This document shows positions 47,205 through 55,517 of a stretch of DNA of 64,000 nucleotides, piece after piece (the first letter of the stretch is position 1; every line of letters starts with the position of its first letter). The translations under genes and the position numbers were made by a program. The notes below the pieces were generated by a model that did no database searches, was not told the DNA's origin, and saw nothing but the letters and a program-made list of their open reading frames with translations. The stretch comes from Aestuariibaculum sediminum (GTDB lineage Bacteria > Bacteroidota > Bacteroidia > Flavobacteriales > Flavobacteriaceae): positions 98,547 through 162,546 of the forward strand of contig NZ_JACVXB010000007.1 of NCBI RefSeq assembly GCF_014596945.1, given 5' to 3'.

Positions 47205-47825
47205 GACTTTTATATGTTTTAAATTATACAACAAAGATACATTGGAGTTCAATTTTGAAACTATGATTTTTATCATGTTTCCATACAACCACACCCCTAA
47301 AACAACTTAAATTACTGATTTAATGTTAATTAAAAGTAAGTGAAATTTTACAAGAATAAAAAAAGAATATATGTTTTTCTTCTTCAAATAGTCTGCAGAG
47401 CACCATTTTAGTAGCGCATTAACTACGCGAACTGATTCGCTATTAAGCTTGAGATAAGTTTAACTTTTTGCATGAAGAAAATAGCTTAAAAAATTCATTT
47501 TACAAGGATTAAAACATGAGATATATTAATTTTTTTTAGATAAAAGCATACCCTAGAATTCACACCGAGCTAATCAATTAATAACATAAAAGTTATTTTT
47601 ATGCTTTTATAAAACAATGCTAGCATTTCATTAGGAGTTAAAAAGCCAGTTAAAAATAATAAACGTTATTTATAGTAAGTTCCTAATAAAAAATAACATT
47701 CGATAACACGCATACAGGAAACCATTTTGGTTTAATAATTGGTTATAAAAAGCATTTTTTGCTTATTTAATAGATTTCGATACCAGTAGTTCTTCCTTCC
47801 AAACTTAAATAAAAATCTTTATCTA
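47205..47825. other. Non-coding stretch upstream of the YceI gene
   Basis: Contains the -7 box at 47232-47239 and, farther on, an 11-bp inverted repeat ataaaagcata (47540-47550) / tatgcttttat (47600-47610) with a 49-base spacer. No ORF or known RNA is recognised in the remaining roughly 500 AT-rich bases. Confidence 0.4.
47232..47239 (-). promoter_or_regulatory. Probable -7 box of the YceI-porin genes
   Basis: TATCTTTG on the minus strand, 27 bases before the chosen YceI ATG (47204). It supports the downstream start codon. Confidence 0.5.
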
Positions 47826-48476
47826 CTAAATTATTAAATCCTCTAGGATAAATTCGCCAAAAGACGACGCTACGTGAAAATTGGGTGTTTCCGTATTAGG
47901 GTTTACCCAGGTAATCCAGGTAGGCTCCATAAGACCTAAAGTTGATTTATTATATTTAGCCCGATAAACACCTACCTCCAATTTGCCCGATTTCAGAAGA
48001 CCTAATTGTTTTAACGACTCTAATGAAATTGCCTTCTCGACGGCAAAATAAGCTTGTTCAATATTAGATTTAACCAACAGGTGTTTATCCGGCCATCTCC
48101 AAGAATAATCAAAATTCCTGTTGGGGTAAGCAATAAAATCTAAAACTCTTGGAGAAGGATCAATTTCTAAACAATAATAAGGTGATAAGTTTTCATCTTT
48201 TCTAAAAAAAAGTTCAACCCGGTCTGAATTTGCAATATTTTGCCAGTTATCACCTTTTAAATCTAAATAAACTGCCTCATCAAAAACTTTAAAACATACC
48301 AATAAATGAGTTTCGTTGTAAAGGGCTTTAAATTCAATTTTTTTTACATCACTAGTATCCCAAGGTGAGCTAAAGTCGGTTAAAACATTAGCTTGATCCC
48401 ATAGAGCATGGTTTCCTGTTCCATCTAATTTAAGTTCTTGTTTATTTATACTTTTAACAAAATATTGCTTCATCAA
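47826..48476 (-). CDS. CBM9-like carbohydrate-binding protein
   Basis: A 216-residue protein of the carbohydrate-binding family 9-like group (DUF1083-type): ALWDQANVLTDFSSPWD, then FKALYNETHLLVCFKVFDEAVY, SDRVELFFRKDENLSPYYCLEIDPSPRVLDF and a WRWPDKHLLVK strand, ending ITWVNPNTETPNFHVASSFGEFIL. There is no signal peptide, so it may be cytoplasmic. These are usually found near sugar-degradation genes; the ligand here is unknown. Confidence 0.8.
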   Translation of the reverse strand: MMKQYFVKSINKQELKLDGTGNHALWDQANVLTDFSSPWDTSDVKKIEFKALYNETHLLVCFKVFDEAVYLDLKGDNWQNIANSDRVELFFRKDENLSPYYCLEIDPSPRVLDFIAYPNRNFDYSWRWPDKHLLVKSNIEQAYFAVEKAISLESLKQLGLLKSGKLEVGVYRAKYNKSTLGLMEPTWITWVNPNTETPNFHVASSFGEFILEDLII

Positions 48477-48566
48477 AAAAATTGGTTAAAATCAAGTCTC
48501 AAATGTCATATTTATAATCGACCTGTACCATTTTAACTTTATTTTTTTTCAGCAATTGACTTGGAC

Positions 48567-48719
48567 TGGACAGAACGGTAACCGAGAACCATCTACAGCG
48601 GATATAGTGATCCAGTCTCATTCTTGACATAAAGTATTATTAAATAAGAGCTTCCTTAAAATTCAGCTATGGTCAATTTTATCGGCTGCAAGTGGTTCTG
48701 TATTTCCGTTTTTTGCAGT
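48567..48719. repeat. 153-bp direct repeat, copy 1
   Basis: Starts tggacagaacggtaaccg and ends tccgttttttgcagt. Same length (153 bp) and about 95% identical to the copies at 48859 and 50641. The outer arms aacgg..agaacca..cagcgg and ccgctg..tggttct..ccgtt are imperfect inverted repeats (21 of 28 positions pair). The inner palindrome is aaaattcagctatggtcaatttt here, with two changes that weaken it. A small hairpin with T-run (48745-48772) follows. Confidence 0.92.
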
Positions 48720-48744
48720 CTGAGAGCAACATTAAAACGAATCT

Positions 48745-48772
48745 ACTCCATTACTATGGAGTTTTGTTTTTA
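48745..48772 (+). terminator. Possible plus-strand terminator downstream of repeat copy 1
   Basis: actcca (48745-48750) / tggagt (48757-48762) followed by tttgttttt. No plus-strand gene precedes it; if real it would end a transcript running through repeat copy 1. Confidence 0.35.
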
Positions 48773-48858
48773 TGTTTCGTAACACAAATTTCTAACATTT
48801 ATATTTATATAAAGGATTAATACCTTTTATTTTTTTTATTAATTCAATATTATTCATA

Positions 48859-49011
48859 TGGATAGAACGGTAACCGAGAACCATCTACAGCGGGTATAGT
48901 GATCCAGTCTCATTCTTAACATAAAGTATTATTAAACAAGGGCTTCCTTAAAATTGAGCTATGCTCAATTTTATCCGCTGCAAGTGGTTCTGTATTTCCG
49001 TTTATTGCACT
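48859..49011. repeat. 153-bp direct repeat, copy 2
   Basis: Starts tggatagaacgg and ends tccgtttattgcact. Contains the intact inner palindrome aaaattgagc-tat-gctcaatttt. It is separated from copy 1 by 139 bases without a gene. Differs from copy 3 at about seven positions. Confidence 0.92.
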
Positions 49012-49070
49012 CCAGGGGTTAAATTAGAAAATCTTCTTTTCACATAAGTGTATAAATTTTAAAATTAAAA

Positions 49071-49100
49071 AAAATTGAGGGTTAATGCCCTCGATTTTTA
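49071..49100 (-). terminator. Terminator after the lipoprotein gene
   Basis: attgaggg / ccctcgat hairpin around 49074-49095, with eight A on the plus strand just before it, giving a T-run on the minus strand. It lies about 50 bases beyond the stop at 49147. Confidence 0.75.
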
Positions 49101-49146
49101 TACCTCACTATTTTGTGAGACATTTATAGTTATTACTAACAGTTCA

Positions 49147-49812
49147 TTATGAATAAGTCATTGTCTTAGTATATTTTATTTGCCAGGAATTATCTATTTT
49201 TTCTAACACGTAGATAACATTACTGCCATTTGCTCTTTCATAAAACTTATCTAATATAACAACTGATTTTGTAAAATCATCATTAAACGACACTCTTGAA
49301 AAACTTAATTTAGCTGAAATTCCAAGAGCCTCCATTGTTTCTAAATCCAGTTTTGATTCTTTAGAAAACAATAATTCCTCATTAGTAATTGCATTTAGTT
49401 TTAATTTATCTATTTGATTTGAGTTGCTTGATAGTTTAGTTATCGCAATTAATAACTCCTCATAAATTTCTTCTATTTCAACTTTCTCAAATAATGTTTT
49501 TGGTCTATAAGGGGAATACTTATTATTTATTCTTTTAAAATTTTTTTCTTCGTATTTAAGAAAATTTTCATTGATACTATATTTAAATATTTTAGCAATT
49601 GAACTGTTAGGTTTTTTATCATAATTTAAAACAGTTTCTCTTATATCAAACGTTTCTTCTGAAGGTTTAGGAGGCGCATATAATACTTTTGGCAAACTTT
49701 TATATACCGTTCCTATAACCAACATTTCTTCTTTTACCTGTTGTTTTATAAATTGTTTTTCAGACGAACAACTTATAAGTATAATAGTTACTAAAGATAA
49801 TATTAATCGCAT
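49147..49812 (-). CDS. Hypothetical lipoprotein
   Basis: I chose the ATG at 49812, which gives a compact lipoprotein signal (MRLILSLVTIILISC, Cys15), 221 residues, and a one-base gap from the upstream gene's stop (49814); an ATG farther up would overlap that gene. The mature part has no motif I recognise. It ends in a YVLEKIDNSWQIKYTKTMTY strand of the sort seen in NTF2- or SnoaL-like folds, but this is weak. Tight spacing suggests it is produced together with the HExxH protein, possibly as a partner. Confidence 0.65.
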   Translation of the reverse strand: MRLILSLVTIILISCSSEKQFIKQQVKEEMLVIGTVYKSLPKVLYAPPKPSEETFDIRETVLNYDKKPNSSIAKIFKYSINENFLKYEEKNFKRINNKYSPYRPKTLFEKVEIEEIYEELLIAITKLSSNSNQIDKLKLNAITNEELLFSKESKLDLETMEALGISAKLSFSRVSFNDDFTKSVVILDKFYERANGSNVIYVLEKIDNSWQIKYTKTMTYS

Positions 49813-49813
49813 G

Positions 49814-50637
49814 TTAAATTTGTATTTCATTAACAATTGTTCTATATTCTGTATATTCTTGTGCTTCCTCCATTTCTAATAAATTAGAAACATCCCAATC
49901 TCGTAATCCATCCCATGCAAATGATTTATAATATTCTAATGGATATTTAAAATCATCTAATTTTCTTAAAGCAGAAGCAATTGGATTAATATAATATAAT
50001 GTCATATATGGATGATTTATATCTTCCTCAGCTACCTCCATCTCCCTATAATATTTTAATAGTTCAAACATTCTTGCTCTTATATTTGGATCTTCTTCTT
50101 GTTCAAAACGATATACATAACGAGCTATTTCAGCATGAATAGCTTCATGTAAAAATAGCGCTTCATCTTCTAAATTACTACCTGAATACTTTTCAATAAA
50201 TATATAAATTGTACCAGAATTGGCGATATAACTTGCATCAGTACAAGCATCATTTGAAGAAGGACAATCTCCATTGCCGTCCATAAATATTAAATCATAT
50301 TTAGCATCATCTATAAATTTACCAACAGTTTCTTTAAATAAATTACTATTTGAATTTTTTAACATTTCATATATACAATTTCCTCTACCGGTAAGGTAAT
50401 TATATACCTTTTCTTCAGGTAATTCCTCTGTATCTAGAGGACAAGCAGAACAATAATCGTAGTATATCCTGTTCCTGTAAAAACATGATCAGGATCACTA
50501 GTATGGTTACCACTTATACCACCACAACTTTGTAATTCAACGTAATAATTCCAATAAACATGTGCATTCTCACCTATCGTAGTTTCTTCACAGGCAACCA
50601 TCGTTGCATCATCTAAATATAACAAAAAGTACTGCAT
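49814..50637 (-). pseudogene. Frameshifted HExxH (zincin-like) protein gene
   Basis: Two frames read as one gene. The first (from ATG 50637, MQYFLLYLDDATMVACEE) and the second (ending at 49814) join if one T is added to the five-base A/T run at 50479-50483, giving HVFYRNRIYYDYCSACPLD across the joint. The C-terminal part contains FLHEAIHAEIARYVYRF, a zinc-metallopeptidase HExxH. Repeat copy 3 abuts the first ATG, and the frame remains open into it (GSRLPFYPF), so the 5' end may also be lost. Flavobacterial proteins with a similar C-terminal HEIIHAE block exist, function unknown. Confidence 0.65.
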
Positions 50638-50640
50638 AAA

Positions 50641-50793
50641 TGGATAAAACGGTAACCGAGAACCATCTACAGCGGATATAGTGATCCAGTCTCATTCTTG
50701 ACATAAAGTATTATTAAATAAGGGCTTCCTTAAAATTGAGCTATGCTCAATTTTATCCGCTGCAAGTGGTTCTGTATCTCCGTTTTTTGCAGT
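50641..50793. repeat. 153-bp direct repeat, copy 3
   Basis: Starts tggataaaacgg and ends tccgttttttgcagt, same orientation as copies 1 and 2. It abuts the frameshifted HExxH gene on its low-coordinate side. On the minus strand all three copies can be read as a peptide-like frame (NGxTEPLAADKIxHS ... DWITIxAVDGSRLPF) interrupted by the same TGA, so a coding origin is possible. Confidence 0.92.
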
Positions 50794-50939
50794 TAAGCCA
50801 TCCTTAAAATCAGACCCTCTTAATCAAATGTTATATAATTCTTTATTATAACATTTATAACATGTTGATTCTGCCTAATTTTTTTAAAACTATTCAATAA
50901 AGGACAAACATTTATTTCTAAATACTATTTCAAATAATT

Positions 50940-51269
50940 ATGAAAAAAGTAATACTATTATCTTTTATTTTTTGCACATAAATTGAATTATGCGCAAGAT
51001 TATCTAGCTGATCCTACCTATTGTGCACAGTATATGATTTTCTCTGAAGATTATATTCATCATTCTAGATTTAATATTGAAAGTTGCCCCCTGGTTTGTT
51101 GTATGATAGAAACACTTGTAGTTGTAAATTTCCTTCTCAAGTGAATTGTGATTATCGACCAACAACAGGCCATAGTGGGTTTGGTAGTGGACCCGGTTTT
51201 GTAAATGTAAGGCTAGGTAATCTTCAAGTTAAAAATAATCTACCTATCTATTCAAATAAACCAAAATAA
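50940..51269 (+). pseudogene. Secreted CBM14 (peritrophin-A-like) chitin-binding protein, two single-base frameshifts
   Basis: Removing one T from the run at 50968-50973 gives a signal peptide MKKVILLSFIFAHKLNYAQ; adding one C to the run at 51087-51091 keeps the frame to the stop at 51269. The corrected protein (about 109 residues) contains ADPTYCAQYMIF, then ESCPPGLLYDRNTCSCKF and PSQVNCD, the CBM14 pattern (C..Y..C-like, CPPGL.YD, C, P..V.C) known from insect peritrophic and chitin-binding proteins. The tail is Gly/Asn-rich. Whether the frameshifts are real or sequence errors cannot be told. Confidence 0.65.
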
Positions 51270-51341
51270 TGCTAATTTGCACTCTGCTTTATAAATTATA
51301 ATTTGTTGAAATGGACTCATGAGTTCAAGATATCTATTACT

Positions 51342-52460
51342 ATGATAAATTTTAAAAACCTTCTTCTATTCCTTCTATTATATCCTCTCTCTACTATATC
51401 TGTATTAGCTCATGCAGAAAAGGTGTACAACCTAGAAGGCACTATAGGTAATCAAGAAATAATTATGGAGATTCGAAATATTGAAGGTTATTATAGTGGA
51501 AGATATTGTTTTCGTGATAAAAAAAAATCCATCTATCTTGAGATTGAATATGATTCTATTGCATCTAGATTCAAGATGCTGCAGCCCAGTTTAGAAACAA
51601 AAAATCAACAGATATTTGAACAAATTGTTATTACTGAAGACTCGTTACATAATTGGTCTGGTGAACAAAAAACTGCTGATGGTAACATTCATAAGGTTTT
51701 TCTATATCCAATCAAAATAACTCATTCTGAGCCTCATTCAATAAAGAATGAAAAGATAAAAAAGACATTATCACCATATAACTATTGCCTGCTTAGTGAT
51801 ATAAAGTTTGAATTAACATCGACTCAAAAATTCAAAAAGGGGATAAAAATAGAATGGCTTACTGAAACAGGATCTAAAACTAAATTATTCCGTGTTGTTG
51901 ATGGGTTTTCCAGTTCAAAAATGACAGAAATTAACAATTACCTTGAACAGTTTTTTATAAATGATATAATCAATGCTTATAGTTATAAAAATTACCAAAA
52001 CAAAATAAATATTAGCTATTTCACACCCAATATAATAAGTATAGTTGAGTCAAAAAAAAGTTATACGATTAATAACAATTTAACAACTTCAGTCATGTAT
52101 TTAACACTAGATTTAAAAACTCTTGAAAAATTAAATCTTGAAGATTTACTCTGGTTGGGAGATGAAAAAACGCCTCGAAACGGGTCTAAAGAATATTTTA
52201 TTTATAGACGTGAGGTTTTTGGAAAAAAAATAAAAAAATATGTTCATGATTCTTATTCGAAAAAAATAGATGAATCAAAGTGTTCTTTCTCTAATGAAAA
52301 GATTTTTCAATTCCCAGATTTTTATCTTTCACAAAAAGGAATGGTACTTATGTTAAATAATTATCTGCTAAGTGATAAATGCAAAAAACAAACATGGATA
52401 GTTCTAGGCTACAATGACTTCTCCAGCAAATGGAACAAAGCGTATTTTAATAAAAAGTAA
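51342..52460 (+). CDS. Secreted hypothetical protein (372 aa)
   Basis: I chose ATG 51342, giving a signal peptide MINFKNLLLFLLLYPLSTISVLAHA; a TTG 39 bases earlier is less likely. The N-terminal roughly 100 residues (VYNLEGTIGNQEIIMEIRNIEGYYSGRYCF) look like a small beta domain often found in Bacteroidota exported proteins. The C-terminal part is basic and rich in Lys and Tyr. I recognise no catalytic motif. It follows the CBM14-like gene by 72 bases on the same strand and may be co-transcribed. Confidence 0.7.
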   Translation: MINFKNLLLFLLLYPLSTISVLAHAEKVYNLEGTIGNQEIIMEIRNIEGYYSGRYCFRDKKKSIYLEIEYDSIASRFKMLQPSLETKNQQIFEQIVITEDSLHNWSGEQKTADGNIHKVFLYPIKITHSEPHSIKNEKIKKTLSPYNYCLLSDIKFELTSTQKFKKGIKIEWLTETGSKTKLFRVVDGFSSSKMTEINNYLEQFFINDIINAYSYKNYQNKINISYFTPNIISIVESKKSYTINNNLTTSVMYLTLDLKTLEKLNLEDLLWLGDEKTPRNGSKEYFIYRREVFGKKIKKYVHDSYSKKIDESKCSFSNEKIFQFPDFYLSQKGMVLMLNNYLLSDKCKKQTWIVLGYNDFSSKWNKAYFNKK

Positions 52461-52723
52461 ATGAGCAAATTTTAATTTTTGATTTAATTAAAATCTAAAT
52501 TAATATGTTTAGTGAATTATAACAGGTAAGTACAGGATGGAAAGGTACTAAAACATAAATATTTTTATGTTACAAATCATTAGATATAAAACACTTACTA
52601 AACTCCAACTAAACTAAATAGTAAATCTGCAATATTGACCAATTCATTGAAACTGCCAACCTAAACCATTCAGTTCTCAAGTCTGTTTAAATTATTGTTT
52701 TTTTTACTTCTTTAAGCTAATTT
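52461..52723. other. Spacer before the PL11 lyase gene
   Basis: AT-rich, without ORF or repeat that I can support. It presumably holds the promoter of the lyase gene. Confidence 0.4.
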
Positions 52724-54931
52724 ATGAAAACAGATTTCACAATTAAAAACATCTTTTTAGCACATCTATTTACGGTTAAAATACTATTTGAAAACAGATT
52801 ATTTTTTAGACTATCAATAATAAGCATATTGACGCTTTTTAGCTTTACACTTCATGCACAGCGTTATATGGAAAACCTTGACAGAGGCTTAATTGCCATG
52901 CGAACAAACACTAATTCGGTTCTTATAAGCTGGCGTATCTTGGGTAACGAATACGCCGATAATGCCACCTACAATCTATATCGTGGATCAACATTAATTG
53001 CTTCCAATCTTAATGTTTCAAATTATGTTGATGCAACCACTACAAATAATTCTTATAGCGTAGCTGCTGTTGTTAACGGAACAGAGCAAACCCCTTCTGC
53101 ACTTACAAACATAAGAGGAAATCAGTATTTTACTATTCCAGTCAGATCGATTAACGGAGGCTACACAACTCATAATTTAAATGATGCTTCTGTTGGCGAT
53201 TTGGATGGAGACGGACAATACGAAATTGTTATAAAAAGACTCTCAAATGATGAATCTCCTAGCTCATCATATAATCACTACCTTGAAGCTTATGAACTTG
53301 ACGGCACATTTATGTGGGCTATTGATTTAGGACCTAATTTGTTACATGCAGTTGAGGTAAATTTTTTGGTATACGATTTTGACAATGATGGGAAAGCTGA
53401 AGTTATTACCAGAACATCAGATGGTATGATTGACGGTTTAGGTAATAATATTGGAGACAGAGATCAAGATGGAAAAATCAATTATCGTTCTTCAGCGGCA
53501 CAAAATGGTTCTTTTTGGTTTAGAACCCAAGGACCAGATTACATATCAGTTTTTAAAGGTGAAACTGGTGAAGAAATTGCATGGGATTTTTACATCGATC
53601 TTGCCCCAATAGAACAATGGGGACGACCCGGTCAAAACCTTTCTCAACTTGGTCACAGAGCTACTAAGTGCATGTGGGCAGTTGCCTATCTCGATGGTGA
53701 AAATCCAAGTTTTGTCATCGGGAGAGGTATATATGAACGAATAAAACTTGAGGCTTGGAATTTTAGAGACGGTACGTTAACACAAGAGTGGGCTTGGGAT
53801 AGTAGTCCTGATGGTGTAGCCACTTCTTATCACGGACAAGGTAACCATAACCTTGCTGTTGGTGATGTTGATGCTGATGGTAGAGACGAAATAACTTATG
53901 GAGCCATGGCAGTTGATGAATACGGCAATGGACTTTACTCTACTGGTTTTGGTCATGGTGATGCGGCTCATTTAGCAGATATTAACCCTGATATTCCTGG
54001 ATTAGAATATTTTAGTTGTCAAGAGCACGCTGGTGGAACCGTTCCAGGTATATCTATAAGAAATGCGGCTGATGGCACAATACAATGGGCAAACTGGTCA
54101 AGCGGTGATATTGGAAGATGTATGGCCGCCGATGTCGATCCAAACTACAAAGGTATGGAAGTGTGGGGTTCTGATGGCTCTGGTCTTCGCAGTTGTACAG
54201 GTCAGCAAATATCAACAGCAATACCAACTACCGCAGGAAATGGAAATTCTTACAATTTTGGTGTTTGGTGGGATGGTGATGTTCAACGTGAAATACTTGA
54301 TCGAACTGTAATAACGAAATGGAATGGAAACGGCACCGACAGAGTAGCTACATTATATAATATAACTTCTATTGATGACAATAATGGAACCAAATCAAAT
54401 CCTTGCCTTATGGCTGATATTTTAGGGGATTGGCGAGAAGAAGTTATATACAGACGCAATGATAACACAGGTTTGGTTGTTTTTGTAACGCCTTTTACAA
54501 CTGAACAAAGAATGTACACTTTAATGCACGACCCTAATTACAGATCTGCTATTGCATGGCAAATGAATTCATATAACCAGCCTCCAAATTTAGGGTTTTA
54601 TTTTGGTGGCGGAATGGCCACCCCTCCATCTCCTAATATTAAATTAGTAAATGCTGGAAAAGCCTTAAGTGTAGTCAAAAATGAAACAAGGGCTGATATA
54701 AATATTTATCCAAACCCTACTAGTGGTATTATCAATATCAATTTACCTGTTTATATTAATGATGTTATTAGCGAATTATATAACAATAATGGGGCATTGA
54801 TTTCTAGCAAAAAGCATGAAATAAATGGAAAAAACTTTGAATTAGATATTACAGACAAGCCTGTTGGAATATATTACTTAAAAATTAATTTAACAGAACC
54901 AGTAACTTTAAAGATTATAAAAACCAATTAA
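52724..54931 (+). CDS. Secreted rhamnogalacturonan lyase (PL11) with type IX secretion tail
   Basis: 735 residues. The long N-terminal signal region ends near FTLHAQ. Residues about 47-640 form the PL11 eight-bladed propeller: RYMENLDRGLIAMRTN, an FnIII-like strand region, then DASVGDLDGDGQYEIV, YDFDNDGKAEVITRTSDG, VGDVDADGRDEITYGAM, the repeated calcium-binding Asp loops of the family. The last 80 residues (INIYPNPTSGIININLP to LKIIKTN) are a type IX C-terminal sorting domain. It cleaves the rhamnogalacturonan I backbone of pectin at the cell surface. It stands alone; no pectin PUL is adjacent. Confidence 0.93.
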   Translation: MKTDFTIKNIFLAHLFTVKILFENRLFFRLSIISILTLFSFTLHAQRYMENLDRGLIAMRTNTNSVLISWRILGNEYADNATYNLYRGSTLIASNLNVSNYVDATTTNNSYSVAAVVNGTEQTPSALTNIRGNQYFTIPVRSINGGYTTHNLNDASVGDLDGDGQYEIVIKRLSNDESPSSSYNHYLEAYELDGTFMWAIDLGPNLLHAVEVNFLVYDFDNDGKAEVITRTSDGMIDGLGNNIGDRDQDGKINYRSSAAQNGSFWFRTQGPDYISVFKGETGEEIAWDFYIDLAPIEQWGRPGQNLSQLGHRATKCMWAVAYLDGENPSFVIGRGIYERIKLEAWNFRDGTLTQEWAWDSSPDGVATSYHGQGNHNLAVGDVDADGRDEITYGAMAVDEYGNGLYSTGFGHGDAAHLADINPDIPGLEYFSCQEHAGGTVPGISIRNAADGTIQWANWSSGDIGRCMAADVDPNYKGMEVWGSDGSGLRSCTGQQISTAIPTTAGNGNSYNFGVWWDGDVQREILDRTVITKWNGNGTDRVATLYNITSIDDNNGTKSNPCLMADILGDWREEVIYRRNDNTGLVVFVTPFTTEQRMYTLMHDPNYRSAIAWQMNSYNQPPNLGFYFGGGMATPPSPNIKLVNAGKALSVVKNETRADINIYPNPTSGIININLPVYINDVISELYNNNGALISSKKHEINGKNFELDITDKPVGIYYLKINLTEPVTLKIIKTN

Positions 54932-54951
54932 TACGCTTCCAAAAATTAGAG

Positions 54952-54995
54952 AACTGAAAATTTAAGGTATCCCCTAAAGTTTTCAGTTTTCATTT
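54952..54995 (+). terminator. Rho-independent terminator after the PL11 lyase
   Basis: aactgaaaa (54952-54960) / ttttcagtt (54980-54988) with further pairing inside (ttaagg / ccctaa) and T-rich sequence after it, 20 bases beyond the stop. Confidence 0.7.
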
Positions 54996-55319
54996 GGACA
55001 GGTAATAAAAAGTCGAACATTTTTTCTAAGACCAATGCTACAAAATAAAGGAGCTGTATTATCCTTTATTTTTCTATTATGAGCAATTACAAATGTTATT
55101 GTAATTTTTAAATCACTCACATTTATAACACACTAAAAATCAACTAATTAATATGCTGCATCTAAAAATTAAAGTGTCACCTAATTGTATGCCTTTTTAT
55201 GCAAAAAAGGATTAAAATTTAGAATTTGTAGGAAGTTATGAAAAGTAAATATTCCTATTGTGTTTGGGAGCTTATGCCTAATAAAAACACATTTTATGCG
55301 AGTATAAATTTATAAGAAA

Positions 55320-55334
55320 AGTCGGGATGACAGG
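55320..55334 (-). other. Possible tRNA 3'-end fragment (candidate att remnant)
   Basis: The plus strand reads gtcgggatgacagga. On the minus strand, TCCTGTCATCCCGAC is what the T-stem 3' half plus acceptor 3' strand of a tRNA with acceptor ending ATCCCGA would look like. The similarity stops in the T-loop. Integrases often leave such 3'-end fragments at island borders, and this one lies at the change from metabolic to defence-type genes. No second copy is visible in the window. Confidence 0.35.
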
Positions 55335-55517
55335 AAGATATGTATTTTCTCTTTTCTCAGAGAAATCAATAAGTAAGACAACTTCAAATGTTATAGGTAA
55401 CCGAATAGGTAACTTTTTTATTTGAACCTTTTGTTTTATTTTGACATAAAAATAGAAATTTATTATTGAAAGTCACAAAACTAGTAATAAATTTTATTCA
55501 ATGTTAACAACTTATTT

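Larger units (their letters stand above)
54932..55517. other. Non-coding boundary region between PL11 and the defence-type genes
   Basis: Contains the PL11 terminator, a fragment that looks like the 3' end of a tRNA gene (55320-55334), and a short direct repeat taggtaac twice near 55399-55418. No ORF is supported. From here on all genes are on the minus strand and of accessory type. Confidence 0.5.

Noticed and set aside
48567-48719. Retron or reverse-transcriptase-associated RNA
   Set aside because: No reverse transcriptase gene is visible anywhere in the window.
50434-50637. Short ORF starting MQYFLLYLDD as an independent gene
   Set aside because: It joins smoothly to the following frame after adding one base to a homopolymer, so it is the first part of the HExxH gene.
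48567-50793. Three repeats considered as a CRISPR array
   Set aside because: Units are 153 bp with irregular spacings of 139 and 1629 bases, one containing genes; no cas gene is present.
51084-51269. 61-residue plus-strand ORF beginning at a TTG as a separate small gene
   Set aside because: It is the second half of the CBM14-like gene; its apparent start is inside the CPPGL motif.
55399-55418. taggtaac direct repeat as an attachment site
   Set aside because: Only 8 bases, adjacent copies, in AT-rich DNA; too weak to support an att site.
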